A stretch of 34,834 nt of DNA from JAEUQQ01 sp963697285. Lineage in GTDB: Bacteria; Acidobacteriota; Vicinamibacteria; Vicinamibacterales; JAFNAJ01. Position numbers and translations under genes: made by a program. Shown here in pieces: positions 9,633-16,810 of the stretch. Location of the stretch: positions 1 through 34,834 of the forward strand of contig CAVONI010000017.1 in the NCBI GenBank assembly GCA_963697285.1. The letters run 5' to 3'. The notes under the pieces were generated by a model. It was not told the origin of the DNA. It made no database searches and saw nothing but the letters and a program-made list of their open reading frames with translations. The stretch's first letter is position 1, and the number at the start of each line of letters is the position of its first letter.

Positions 9633-11345
9633 ATGAACGCCGTCACGAAGCTCGCCCTGCTGGGACGTGTCATCAAGTGGCGCCTGACGTGGAATCGTCG
9701 CAACCTGCGCTACCGCTACTCCGTCGCAGGCAACGCGAAGTTCATGTCGGCGCGCGAGGCGGCGCGGCTCATTCACGACGGCGCAGTCGTCATGACCTCG
9801 GGCCTGGCGGGGAACGCGCGTCCCTCGATCATCTACTGGGCGGTGCGTGAGCTGTTCGAAGAGACGGGTCACCCGCGCGGGCTCACGGTGATGGCCGTTG
9901 GCGGGATTGGCGGTCGCGGTCGGGTGCCGGGCACCGTCGAAGAGTTCGGCCAGGAAGGCCTGTGCACACGCTATGTCTCGGGACACCTCGAGACCGTCAA
10001 GGCGATGCTGCGACTGGCTGATGCCGGCAAGCTGGAGTTGCAGTGCGTCCCCCAGGGAATCATGACGCTCCTGCTCGAGGCGCAGGGCCGGGGCCAGGAC
10101 ACCCTCACGCTGCCGACGGGGATCGGGACATTCATCGATCCGCGTGCGGGCCGCGGCACGCCGGTCGTCGATCCGACGGCGCCGCAGTTCGTGACCGTCG
10201 ACGGCGACCAGCTTCGCTACACGATGCCGAAGGTCGATGTTGCCGTCTTCAACCTGCCCGCGGCCGACACCGAGGGGAACCTCTACGGCACCAACGCCGC
10301 CATGCTCGCCGAGTGCCATGATGCCGCGCGGGCTGCCCGGCGGAACGGCGGCGTGGTCATCGCGAACGTCGGCCTGATCTGCGAGAAGCAGCCCGACCAG
10401 GTCGTCATCCCGGCGGATCTGGTCGACGCGGTCGTCCAGCACCCTGGCACCGAGCAGACGGGCTCCGTGCTGCACCGGCGGCATTGGCCCCTCTTCACGC
10501 TGCACAGTGACATCCCGATGGAGGAAGGGGCCGCGCGGCTCAAGTTCGTGAACCAGGTGCTCGGCATCACGCCGCGTCGCGGGCCCGTTGACGATGCGCT
10601 CGCGCGGCTTGCGGCGTCTGTGTTCGCCGCCAACGGGTATCCGGGGATGTACGTGAACGTCGGCGTCGGCCTGCCCGAAGAAGTGTGCCGGCTCATTCAC
10701 CAGGGCGGGCTCACGCGCGACATCACCCTGTTCACCGAGAGCGGTGTCGAGGGAGGACTGCCCGCTCCCGGCGTGTTCTTCGGCGCGGCCGTGTCTCCGA
10801 AGCGGATGGTCAGTTCATCAGCGGTCTTCGCGCGGTGTTACCGCAAGCTCGACGCGGCGATCCTCGGCGCGCTCGAAGTCGATCGGCACGGCAACGTCAA
10901 CGCCTCGAAGCGCGGGGACGGGGCCATCAACTACGTGGGCCCCGGCGGCTTCATCGACTTCACCAGCACAGCGCGCATGGTGGTGTTCGTCGGATCGTGG
11001 ATGGCGCACGGGCGATTGGCGCTCGACAACGGCAAGCTGTCGGTTGTCAGCCCCGGTGCCCACAAGTTCGTCGAGCGGGTGAGCGAGGTGACGTTCTCGG
11101 GACCCCAGGCGCTCGCCGCGGGCAAGAAGATCTTCTACTGCACCAACGTGGGCGCCTTCAGGCTGACGGATCGCGGCATGGAGTTGATGCGCGTCATGCC
11201 TGGCGTAGACATCCGCCGAGACATCCTCGATGCCTGCCCGATGCACGTGGTGCTGCCCGAATCGGGGACGGTGCCGGTCGTCGACGACGCGATCGCGACC
11301 GGGCGAGGGTTTGAACTGCGCTTCGGCCAGACCATCCGGGATTGA
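9633..11345 (+). CDS. Family I CoA-transferase, fused alpha and beta domains (acetate/propionate/3-oxoacid type)
   Basis: The 570-residue product has the alpha domain first (AREAARLIHDGAVVMTSGLAGNARPS..., about residues 35-290) and the beta domain second (about 310-560). The beta half carries the catalytic glutamate (Glu369) in FTESGVEGGLP, matching the (E)(N/S)G..GG motif whose Glu forms the glutamyl-CoA thioester. Later conserved motifs include VDRHGNVNAS and GPGGFIDF. Fused enzymes of this size include propionate CoA-transferase and YdiF-like acyl-CoA:acetate transferases. The exact acyl specificity cannot be set from sequence. GGGAG lies seven bases before ATG 9633. It converges on the next gene, with only 30 bp between the two stops. 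Confidence 0.9.
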   Translation: MNAVTKLALLGRVIKWRLTWNRRNLRYRYSVAGNAKFMSAREAARLIHDGAVVMTSGLAGNARPSIIYWAVRELFEETGHPRGLTVMAVGGIGGRGRVPGTVEEFGQEGLCTRYVSGHLETVKAMLRLADAGKLELQCVPQGIMTLLLEAQGRGQDTLTLPTGIGTFIDPRAGRGTPVVDPTAPQFVTVDGDQLRYTMPKVDVAVFNLPAADTEGNLYGTNAAMLAECHDAARAARRNGGVVIANVGLICEKQPDQVVIPADLVDAVVQHPGTEQTGSVLHRRHWPLFTLHSDIPMEEGAARLKFVNQVLGITPRRGPVDDALARLAASVFAANGYPGMYVNVGVGLPEEVCRLIHQGGLTRDITLFTESGVEGGLPAPGVFFGAAVSPKRMVSSSAVFARCYRKLDAAILGALEVDRHGNVNASKRGDGAINYVGPGGFIDFTSTARMVVFVGSWMAHGRLALDNGKLSVVSPGAHKFVERVSEVTFSGPQALAAGKKIFYCTNVGAFRLTDRGMELMRVMPGVDIRRDILDACPMHVVLPESGTVPVVDDAIATGRGFELRFGQTIRD

Positions 11346-11375
11346 TCGGGCGCCCCCGCCGCTGATCCTCGCGGG

Positions 11376-12026
11376 CTACTTCAACCAGGTTTCGGCAAAC
11401 GCGAGGAAGGCGCTGCTGCTCTCGCGCGTGCCGCGCAGGCGAGGCGTCGCCTGGCCCGCCGCCTGCCGCCCGTTGATGACGACCCGCGCCGTCCTGGCCG
11501 GGACGAAGGTCGACAGGATCGTGTACGGGTTGTGCGGCACGCCCACCTTGCTCTCGATCGCGAAGGGCGGGTAGAAGTCGCTCCACACGAGTTCGACGGC
11601 GTAACCGTCGGCCGTGACAGTTTCCCTCCACGCGGTTGCCGTGTCGCCGCTTCGTTCGAAGCGCGCGGAACGGACGGGGAACGGCTTCTCGGCGGCGGCC
11701 TTGTCGAAGGCCGTCATCAACTGCGTGGCCACGTAGTCGGCGAGCTTCTCGTTGTCGGCAAACGCCAGCCTGATGTCGTCGGGTGTCGGGCCGTCTCCGG
11801 TGATGTCGCTCGTCACGAAGCAGACGTGGCCCATCCCGGCCGGGCTCTGGAACACGCGCCAGAAGCTCACGTTGGTGGATGGTGACGCACCGTCGCCCGA
11901 CATCAGCCGGATGACCGGGTTCTCACCGATGACGGCGACCCGTCCGTCCTTCACGTCAGAAGGTGTCTGCGCCAGGACGGGAGTGCACACGGCGGTGAAG
12001 GCGAGGAACGTGAAGACCTTGCGCAT
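11376..12026 (-). CDS. Small secreted protein of unknown function
   Basis: The 216-residue product starts at ATG 12026, with GGAGG about six bases upstream. It begins with a clear signal peptide (MRKVFTFLAFTAVCTPVLA, cut before QTPSDV). The mature part has a mixed alpha/beta look with motifs such as VSFWRVFQSPAGMGHVCFVTSDITGDG, ELVWSDFYPPFAIESKVG and VPARTARVVINGRQA. I do not recognise a named family. It is probably periplasmic. It lies 60 bp downstream of the TauE/SafE-like gene on the same strand and may share its transcript. Confidence 0.75.
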   Translation of the reverse strand: MRKVFTFLAFTAVCTPVLAQTPSDVKDGRVAVIGENPVIRLMSGDGASPSTNVSFWRVFQSPAGMGHVCFVTSDITGDGPTPDDIRLAFADNEKLADYVATQLMTAFDKAAAEKPFPVRSARFERSGDTATAWRETVTADGYAVELVWSDFYPPFAIESKVGVPHNPYTILSTFVPARTARVVINGRQAAGQATPRLRGTRESSSAFLAFAETWLK

Positions 12027-12085
12027 GTCATGCCTCCGGTGTTCGATGCCGACGCATGCGACGTGCCGAGCTCCGATCCGAAAGG

Positions 12086-12745
12086 CTAACCCGCCAGGCC
12101 CGTCCAGAGGAACCAGATCCCCATCCCGAGGATGAACACGTGTGAGAGGTAGTTCACGAGCACGCGGTGCCTGGCAAGGAGCTCGTCGGCGAGCGAGACA
12201 CCGAGAAGTGCCGGGGCAGTCCCGAGTCCGAAGAGCGCAAGCGCCGCCGCGCCCTCGAGCGGACCGCCGCGCGCGACCGCCGCGATCAGCGCCGAGTAGA
12301 GCAGTCCGCAGGGCAGGAAGCCGAGGAACAGTCCGACGGCCAACGGGTGGCCGGGGATGCGCCGCTTCAGCCTGCCTGCGACCCGGGTGAACAGGCTGCC
12401 GCCCGTGTAGAGGCCAGGAATCGTGCCCGACAGCGCAGCGATCGCCGAGACGAGGAGGACGGTGCCGGCAACGATCGCGGCTGCGCGCTGTAATCCGAGC
12501 AGTGCGCCCGCGAACTCGACGATGCCTCCGAGGACACCGGCGATGGCCCCGAGGCCCGCGTACGTGACGATCCGTCCCGCGGTGTACCAGAGTTGCGCGG
12601 CGAGGGCTCCACGACGCCCCGCGCCGGGCGGCACGTAACGCCGCGCCACGAAGAGGACGAACGGCGAGCACATCCCGATGCAGTGGCCGAATCCGCCAAG
12701 CATGCCGAGCGTCAGGAATCCCAGGAGGTCGATGGTCTGGATCAC
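12086..12745 (-). CDS. TauE/SafE (DsbD_2/UreH-like) six-helix membrane protein, possible cbb3 maturation partner
   Basis: The 219-residue protein has about six membrane helices. The first carries the Cys/His signature GGFGHCIGMCSPFVLF; a later one has FLGFLPCGLLYSALIAA. This is the pattern of the DsbD_2-type proteins often annotated sulfite exporter TauE/SafE family, which commonly neighbour ccoGHIS. Paired Cys and His in helices suggest metal or thiol transfer; that is inference. Here it is about 4 kb from the cbb3/ACIII operon. The start is taken as GTG 12745, 37 bp from the divergent propeller gene; the Shine-Dalgarno sequence is weak. Confidence 0.8.
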   Translation of the reverse strand: MIQTIDLLGFLTLGMLGGFGHCIGMCSPFVLFVARRYVPPGAGRRGALAAQLWYTAGRIVTYAGLGAIAGVLGGIVEFAGALLGLQRAAAIVAGTVLLVSAIAALSGTIPGLYTGGSLFTRVAGRLKRRIPGHPLAVGLFLGFLPCGLLYSALIAAVARGGPLEGAAALALFGLGTAPALLGVSLADELLARHRVLVNYLSHVFILGMGIWFLWTGLAG

Positions 12746-12781
12746 GTCAGGTCGGTGTTGCCGCGATAGACTGTAACGCTC

Positions 12782-13969
12782 ATGACCAGCATGCTGCACG
12801 CCTGCCCCCTCGTTTCGGCCGTCGGCGTCGTCTGCCTGTTGCTCGCCACCGTGGCCCTGCCGGCCCAGGGTCCTCCCGCGCGCGCTCGCCAGGTGCCAAC
12901 GTTCAAGGTCGACCCGTTCTGGCCGAAGCCGCTCCCGAACCGCTGGATCATCGGCGCGGTGGCTGGGGTGGCCGTCGACAAGCATGACCACGTGTGGATC
13001 ACACATCGTCCATCGACGCTTCAGCCCAACGAGACGCGGTCGATCTGGAAGGCGGCTCCGCCGGTCCTGGAATTCGATGCCGACGGCACCCTCCTCTCGT
13101 CGTGGGGTGGTCCGGGCGACGGGTTCGAATGGCCGCAACTCGAGCACGGGATCTTCGTCGACGAGAGCGGCAACGTGTGGCTGGGCGCTGGCGGTGCACA
13201 GGACGCCCACATCCTGAAGTTCACGCGCGATGGCAAGTTCCTGATGCAGATTGGCCGCCAGGGCAAGGGTGGCGGCAGCAACGACACCGGGAACCTCGGA
13301 GGCGCGGCCAACATGACCCTCGACGCCGCGGCCAACGAGCTCTACGTCGCGGATGGCTACGTCAATCACCGGGTCATCGTCTTCGACGCGACGACCGGCC
13401 GCTACAAGCGTCACTGGGGCGCCTACGGTAACAGGCCCGACGACACGTGGTTCACGCGCGCCGGCGAGCAGTTGCCGGCACCGTTCAGCGGCACCGTCCA
13501 GCACGAGAACAGGCCCAGCCAGTACGATCCGAGCGGCCCGCCGGCCCCCCAGTTCCGGATTGTGCACGCCGTTCGCATTGCGCACGACGGCCTCGTCTAC
13601 GTCTGTGACCGTACGAACAATCGCCTGCAGGTGTTCCGCAAGGATGGGACGTTCGTCCGCGAGGTGATCATCGCGAAAGAGACGTTCGGCAGTGGCTCGG
13701 TCTGGGATGTCGGCTTCTCAACCGATCCGGCGCAGGCGTTTCTCTTCATCAACGACGGAACGAATCAGCTGATCTACGTGCTGGATCGGCAGACGCTCGC
13801 GATCGTGAGCACGTTCGGCGGCGCCGGCCGCTGGGCGGGGCAGTTCTACGGCGCGCACAACCTCGCGGTGAACTCGAAGGGCGACCTGTTCATCACGGAG
13901 ACCTACGAAGGCAAACGGGTCCAGAAGTTCCGGTACGCCGGACTCGGTGCGCCCTCATCGATGCCGTAG
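12782..13969 (+). CDS. Secreted NHL-repeat six-bladed beta-propeller protein
   Basis: The 395-residue product has a signal peptide (VSAVGVVCLLLATVALPAQG). It then carries repeated NHL-type blades: GVAVDKHDHVWITHR, GIFVDESGNVWLGAGG, MTLDAAANELYVADGYVNHRVIVFD, VRIAHDGLVYVCDRTNNRLQVF and LAVNSKGDLFITETYEGKRVQKF. Such proteins resemble the lyase half of peptidylglycine alpha-amidating enzymes and SMP-30-like propellers. No catalytic activity can be claimed. It is probably periplasmic or secreted. ATG 12782 follows a short AT-rich patch (GATAGACTGTAACG) that could be the -10 region, which would leave a very short leader. Confidence 0.85.
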   Translation: MTSMLHACPLVSAVGVVCLLLATVALPAQGPPARARQVPTFKVDPFWPKPLPNRWIIGAVAGVAVDKHDHVWITHRPSTLQPNETRSIWKAAPPVLEFDADGTLLSSWGGPGDGFEWPQLEHGIFVDESGNVWLGAGGAQDAHILKFTRDGKFLMQIGRQGKGGGSNDTGNLGGAANMTLDAAANELYVADGYVNHRVIVFDATTGRYKRHWGAYGNRPDDTWFTRAGEQLPAPFSGTVQHENRPSQYDPSGPPAPQFRIVHAVRIAHDGLVYVCDRTNNRLQVFRKDGTFVREVIIAKETFGSGSVWDVGFSTDPAQAFLFINDGTNQLIYVLDRQTLAIVSTFGGAGRWAGQFYGAHNLAVNSKGDLFITETYEGKRVQKFRYAGLGAPSSMP

Positions 13970-14065
13970 CCGGTCTGCAGACGCTACGCCACCAGGGACG
14001 GCGCCAGCGACGCATCGCGGGACCGCACCCCATCGCCCGGGACGATGAGCCATGGCCAGGTGTAG

Positions 14066-14087
14066 GGGCCGCACCCCAGTGCGGCCC
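14066..14087. terminator. Perfect 9-bp hairpin between convergent genes
   Basis: GGGCCGCAC and GTGCGGCCC enclose the loop CCCA. It lies between the convergent stops of the NHL-propeller and beta-lactamase genes, so a bidirectional terminator is possible, although no T-run follows. The leading TGTAGGGG plus a GC-rich palindrome also resembles short dispersed intergenic palindromes found in many high-GC environmental genomes. Confidence 0.45.
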
Positions 14088-14095
14088 GGCTGCGC

Positions 14096-14983
14096 TCAGC
14101 TGACCGTGGCTGCGACCCGACCGACTGCGGCCAGTACCGCTTCGTGTTCCGGCCGCGTCTCTTGCGATCTGATGCTGGCGTCGTAATAGGCCGCGACGAT
14201 GAGTGCTGCACCGCCGGGCGGCCACGTGATGGCCACATCGTTGACCTTGTTCGTCATGCCGTCGGCAGAGGCGGTGCCGGTCTTGTCGCCCGCTCGCCAG
14301 CCGTTGGGCAGGCCCGCGCGAATCCGCTTGCTGCCGGTCCTGGTCGCAACCATCCACGCGATCAGCGTGTCGCGCGACGATGCGGTCAGCAGGTCACCGG
14401 TAAGGAATCGCGCCATCGTCGTGGCCATGGCACGCGGCGTCGTCGTGTCGTGCGCCTCTCCGGCCGCCACGAAGTTCATCATCGGCTCGTAGCGATCGAG
14501 CCGCGTCGCGCGGTCGCCCAGCGCGCGCAGCATCGCCGTGAACGCTCCGGGGCCGCCGAGACGTGTGATGAGGAGATTCGCGGCAACGTTGTCGCTCGTG
14601 ACCTGCGCCGCCTCGATGAGCGCGCCGATGGTCATTGCGCCTTCCGCGAGGTGCTCGCGGGTCACGGGCGCATGCGACAGCATGTCCTTCTCGGAGTAGG
14701 GGAGCCGTTCGTCGAGCTTCAGGCGTCCCGTGTCGGCCTCACGCAAGACAACAGCCGCGAGCGGAAGCTTGAACGTCGAGCACATCGCGAACGGCTCGTC
14801 GAGCCGGTGACCGGCGAGCCGGCCCGTGCCTGTATCGAGGATGCAGACACCGAGTCGACCACCGTTACGCGCTTCGATCGCGCGCAGTCGGTCGGCGACG
14901 GACGTCTCGTCAGCCGTGGCACGGCGAGGCGGCGCGCAGAGGGCTGCGATTGCAGCCAGCAGGTGACGGCGCGAGAGCAACAT
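14096..14983 (-). CDS. bla: Class A serine beta-lactamase
   Basis: The 295-residue protein has all class A motifs: STFK (nucleophile Ser69, Lys72), SDN at 130-132, the omega-loop RYEP with Glu166, and KTG at 234-236. Its own numbering nearly matches the Ambler scheme. Such enzymes hydrolyse beta-lactams in the periplasm through an acyl-enzyme. The start is set at ATG 14983, not the upstream one at 15022, because it directly precedes SRRHLLAAIAAL, a twin-arginine-like signal. A Cys precedes the nucleophile (FAMCSTFK), as in GES, CTX-M and KPC enzymes, but residue 238 is Ala, so the KPC/GES-type disulfide is absent. No mobile element flanks it and its composition matches its neighbours, so it is probably an intrinsic chromosomal gene. 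Confidence 0.95.
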   Translation of the reverse strand: MLLSRRHLLAAIAALCAPPRRATADETSVADRLRAIEARNGGRLGVCILDTGTGRLAGHRLDEPFAMCSTFKLPLAAVVLREADTGRLKLDERLPYSEKDMLSHAPVTREHLAEGAMTIGALIEAAQVTSDNVAANLLITRLGGPGAFTAMLRALGDRATRLDRYEPMMNFVAAGEAHDTTTPRAMATTMARFLTGDLLTASSRDTLIAWMVATRTGSKRIRAGLPNGWRAGDKTGTASADGMTNKVNDVAITWPPGGAALIVAAYYDASIRSQETRPEHEAVLAAVGRVAATVS

Positions 14984-15010
14984 GTGTCGTGCGCGACGAG
15001 TGTACACGAC

Positions 15011-15036
15011 AGTGGCGGCCATGGCTGGCCGCCACT
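15011..15036. terminator. Perfect 10-bp hairpin between beta-lactamase and PEP-CTERM genes
   Basis: AGTGGCGGCC and GGCCGCCACT pair around the loop ATGGCT. It lies 57 bp after the stop of the PEP-CTERM gene and 28 bp before the beta-lactamase start, both minus strand. It could end the upstream transcript or insulate the beta-lactamase. A second imperfect GC-rich palindrome (GGCGG...CCGCC) lies at about 15053-15073. Confidence 0.5.
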
Positions 15037-15092
15037 ATTGGACTACCGTGATGGCGGAGCTTTGCCAGCCGCCCCTTCCCTCTGACCCCTTA

Positions 15093-15767
15093 CTAGCGCG
15101 TCCGGCGACGACGAACCACTGCCGTTGCTCCAAGTCCGAGAAGCAGCAGGGTGGCGGGTTCTGGCACGACCACGGGTTCGAACGAGAACGTCCCGGCCAG
15201 GTAGCGGTTCGCCGGTCCTGAATCGAGGCTCGTCGGGAACCCTGTGGACCCGCTGTAGCGCGCGCTGCCCACGAACGAGATCACGCCTCCCCCGGTGTTC
15301 ATCGAGGAGGGCAGAATCGTGTTGCCGAGACACGATGGGCCCATCCCCGCAAGGCATCCGACGTTGCCGTTTGGCTCGTTCGCGCTGTAGCCATACGCAA
15401 CGATGCTGCCCTGGAAGCCGGCGCCAAGAGCCAGGGGGGAGCCAAGCTGCAGGAACCGGCTGCCGTTGATGAGGATTCCCGTCGGGCCGGCGGCGAACGT
15501 CAGCGAGGCCACGGCCGTCTGTGTCGCGCGGTTGTAAATCGTTGCGGTGAGCGCCCCCGCCAGCCCGTTGCCGCCGCTGTCGAACACGCCGAGGCGGTCC
15601 ACGGTGATTGGGGCCAGGACGTCGAAGTCCATCCCCAACGCCCCGGTCCACACCTGGTTGCCCGACTGGATTGGTGTGTCGTAGGCAATCACCGAAGCGG
15701 TGGCTGATGTCGATGCGGCCAGCAGGCATGTGGCAAGGACGCACGTGAGCAGTCGGGACGATCGCAT
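15093..15767 (-). CDS. PEP-CTERM sorting domain protein
   Basis: The 224-residue precursor has an N-terminal signal peptide (LLTCVLATCLLAASTSATA). The mature domain (SVIAYDTPIQSGNQVWTGALGMDFDVLAPITVDRLG...) resembles other PEP-CTERM passenger domains. The C-terminus is a textbook sorting signal: VPEPATLLLLGLG, a hydrophobic stretch, and RRRRTR. PEP-CTERM proteins are processed by an exosortase (EpsH/XrtA-type) and tied to exopolysaccharide; neither is in this window, so sorting must act in trans. ATG 15767 is preferred because GGAGGA lies seven bases upstream; TTG 15773 is too close to it. Confidence 0.93.
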   Translation of the reverse strand: MRSSRLLTCVLATCLLAASTSATASVIAYDTPIQSGNQVWTGALGMDFDVLAPITVDRLGVFDSGGNGLAGALTATIYNRATQTAVASLTFAAGPTGILINGSRFLQLGSPLALGAGFQGSIVAYGYSANEPNGNVGCLAGMGPSCLGNTILPSSMNTGGGVISFVGSARYSGSTGFPTSLDSGPANRYLAGTFSFEPVVVPEPATLLLLGLGATAVVRRRRTR

Positions 15768-16173
15768 GAACAAGTCCTCCAGTAAGTGTGGGCGGCTAGC
15801 GCACTCGCGACGGCAGCAGAGCCCGTGCGGTGAGAGTGCACAAGACGGTCCAACTTCCGGGCACGCAATAGTCCATCACGAATCATCACCCTGAGCGCGA
15901 GCGGGGATCCGGGAAAGCCACAAAAGTCTGCGTCGAGGCAGCAATCAACACAGGCACCGCTGCTCCTGGCGTGGCAGTGTTGATTGCGGAGTGTGCGGAT
16001 CCGAGTCACGCGCCCCTGCTTCCGCGCTGTGAGAAGGCACCGCGCTGGACGCGAGCCTCGCTGACAGTCAGATGTTCACCCGCCACAAATGTCGAATCTA
16101 CGACCGCCGCTAACACTGACAGCCAGAAGTGGAGCGGGGAGTTGTCAGGAGGCCCAGGAGGTCGATGTCTGAG
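15768..16173. other. Gene-free stretch upstream of the PEP-CTERM gene and downstream of the respiratory operon
   Basis: No credible coding sequence is present. It must hold the promoter of the PEP-CTERM gene (minus strand, right of 15780) and the end of the respiratory operon transcript. The strong ribosome site of the PEP-CTERM gene is at 15775-15780. The most notable structure is the inverted repeat at 15941-15987, listed separately. Confidence 0.5.
15941..15987. repeat. Perfect 11-bp inverted repeat with 25-nt spacer
   Basis: GCAATCAACAC and GTGTTGATTGC are exact reverse complements, separated by a 25-nt GC-rich spacer. The arms are AT-richer than the surroundings. It lies about 190 nt beyond the last gene of the respiratory operon and about 175 nt before the PEP-CTERM start. 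It could be a transcript-end stem-loop, an operator with two half-sites, or the remains of a small mobile element. No T-run follows. Confidence 0.6.
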
Positions 16174-16713
16174 TCAAGGCGGCGACTCGGCCCCGGGTTT
16201 CGTCAGATCGACCCGGAAACGCGCCGCCACGGCGCGGCCATCAACGCTGCCCGTCACCGTCGCATACCACCGGGGATTCCCGCTCGGGCAGAAGGGAAGA
16301 ACGACCTCGGCCTCCTGCCAGCCATCGCTCGCAGCGACGAGCGAGTACCGGTGGTCGCCCATCGGCATCTTCATCTCGAACGAGATCTGACCTTGTGCGA
16401 GCGCGACGGGCACGCCGTTCGCCTCGGCGCGCACCCGGAAGTGCTTCGTCGCGAACGCGACGGGCGGGCGAGGCGCAACCGACAACGTGACGCGCACACC
16501 CTCCACGTCAACCGACGCATCCGTCGCGGTGACATCGGGCAACGCCGCGTCGTCTGTGGCGCTGCCGTCGCCGTGCGCGCCGGGAAGTGCCATGTCGTGC
16601 GAGGCCCGCCCCGCCGAAGCCCCCTCGTGCGTCCCAGGGCGAAGGCGCGACCAGTAGACTCCCGCCAGCACGAGCCCGAGCACGACGAGACCGACGACCG
16701 TCTCCCGCTTCAT
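16174..16713 (-). CDS. Membrane-anchored FixH/YtkA-like periplasmic protein
   Basis: The 179-residue protein has one N-terminal membrane anchor (VVGLVVLGLVLAGVYW), a flexible acidic/Gly linker, and a C-terminal immunoglobulin-like domain. That domain contains VRVTLSVAPRPPVAF, EMKMPMGDHRYSLV, LPFCPSGNPRWYATVTG and FRVDLTKP. This order, with the Met-X-Met-Gly-X-His and Cys-X-Ser-Gly motifs, resembles YtkA-like and FixH-like domains. The Met, His and Cys residues could bind copper (inference). It lies 97 bp downstream of actF on the same strand, so it is probably the last gene of the respiratory operon and a candidate copper-delivery helper. I cannot assign an exact family member. Confidence 0.7.
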   Translation of the reverse strand: MKRETVVGLVVLGLVLAGVYWSRLRPGTHEGASAGRASHDMALPGAHGDGSATDDAALPDVTATDASVDVEGVRVTLSVAPRPPVAFATKHFRVRAEANGVPVALAQGQISFEMKMPMGDHRYSLVAASDGWQEAEVVLPFCPSGNPRWYATVTGSVDGRAVAARFRVDLTKPGAESPP

Positions 16714-16720
16714 TCGCGCC

Positions 16721-16740
16721 TCGACTCGCTTCGCTCGCTC
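16721..16740 (+). repeat. Short dispersed repeat, copy 1
   Basis: The 20-mer TCGACTCGCTTCGCTCGCTC occurs here between actF and the FixH/YtkA-like gene, and again without change at 24115-24134 between actA and actB. Its complement, read in one frame, gives the SERSESK string often seen in over-called proteins of high-GC genomes. It is followed here by a second similar word, CGTTTCGCTCG. Confidence 0.7.
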
Positions 16741-16810
16741 GGCATGTGCCGTTCGCCTCGTTTCGCTCGGGCGGCATCCATCCTTCGGCCCGCGGTTACC
16801 TGCTCAGGAC

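Noticed and set aside
12746..13585. Extended N-terminus of the TauE/SafE-like protein
   Set aside because: The extension is antisense to the NHL-propeller gene and has no membrane-protein character; the protein sensibly starts at GTG 12745.
14984..15022. Upstream start of the beta-lactamase at 15022
   Set aside because: It would add 13 residues (MAATVVYTRRARH) before a well-formed Tat-like signal and overlaps the intergenic hairpin.
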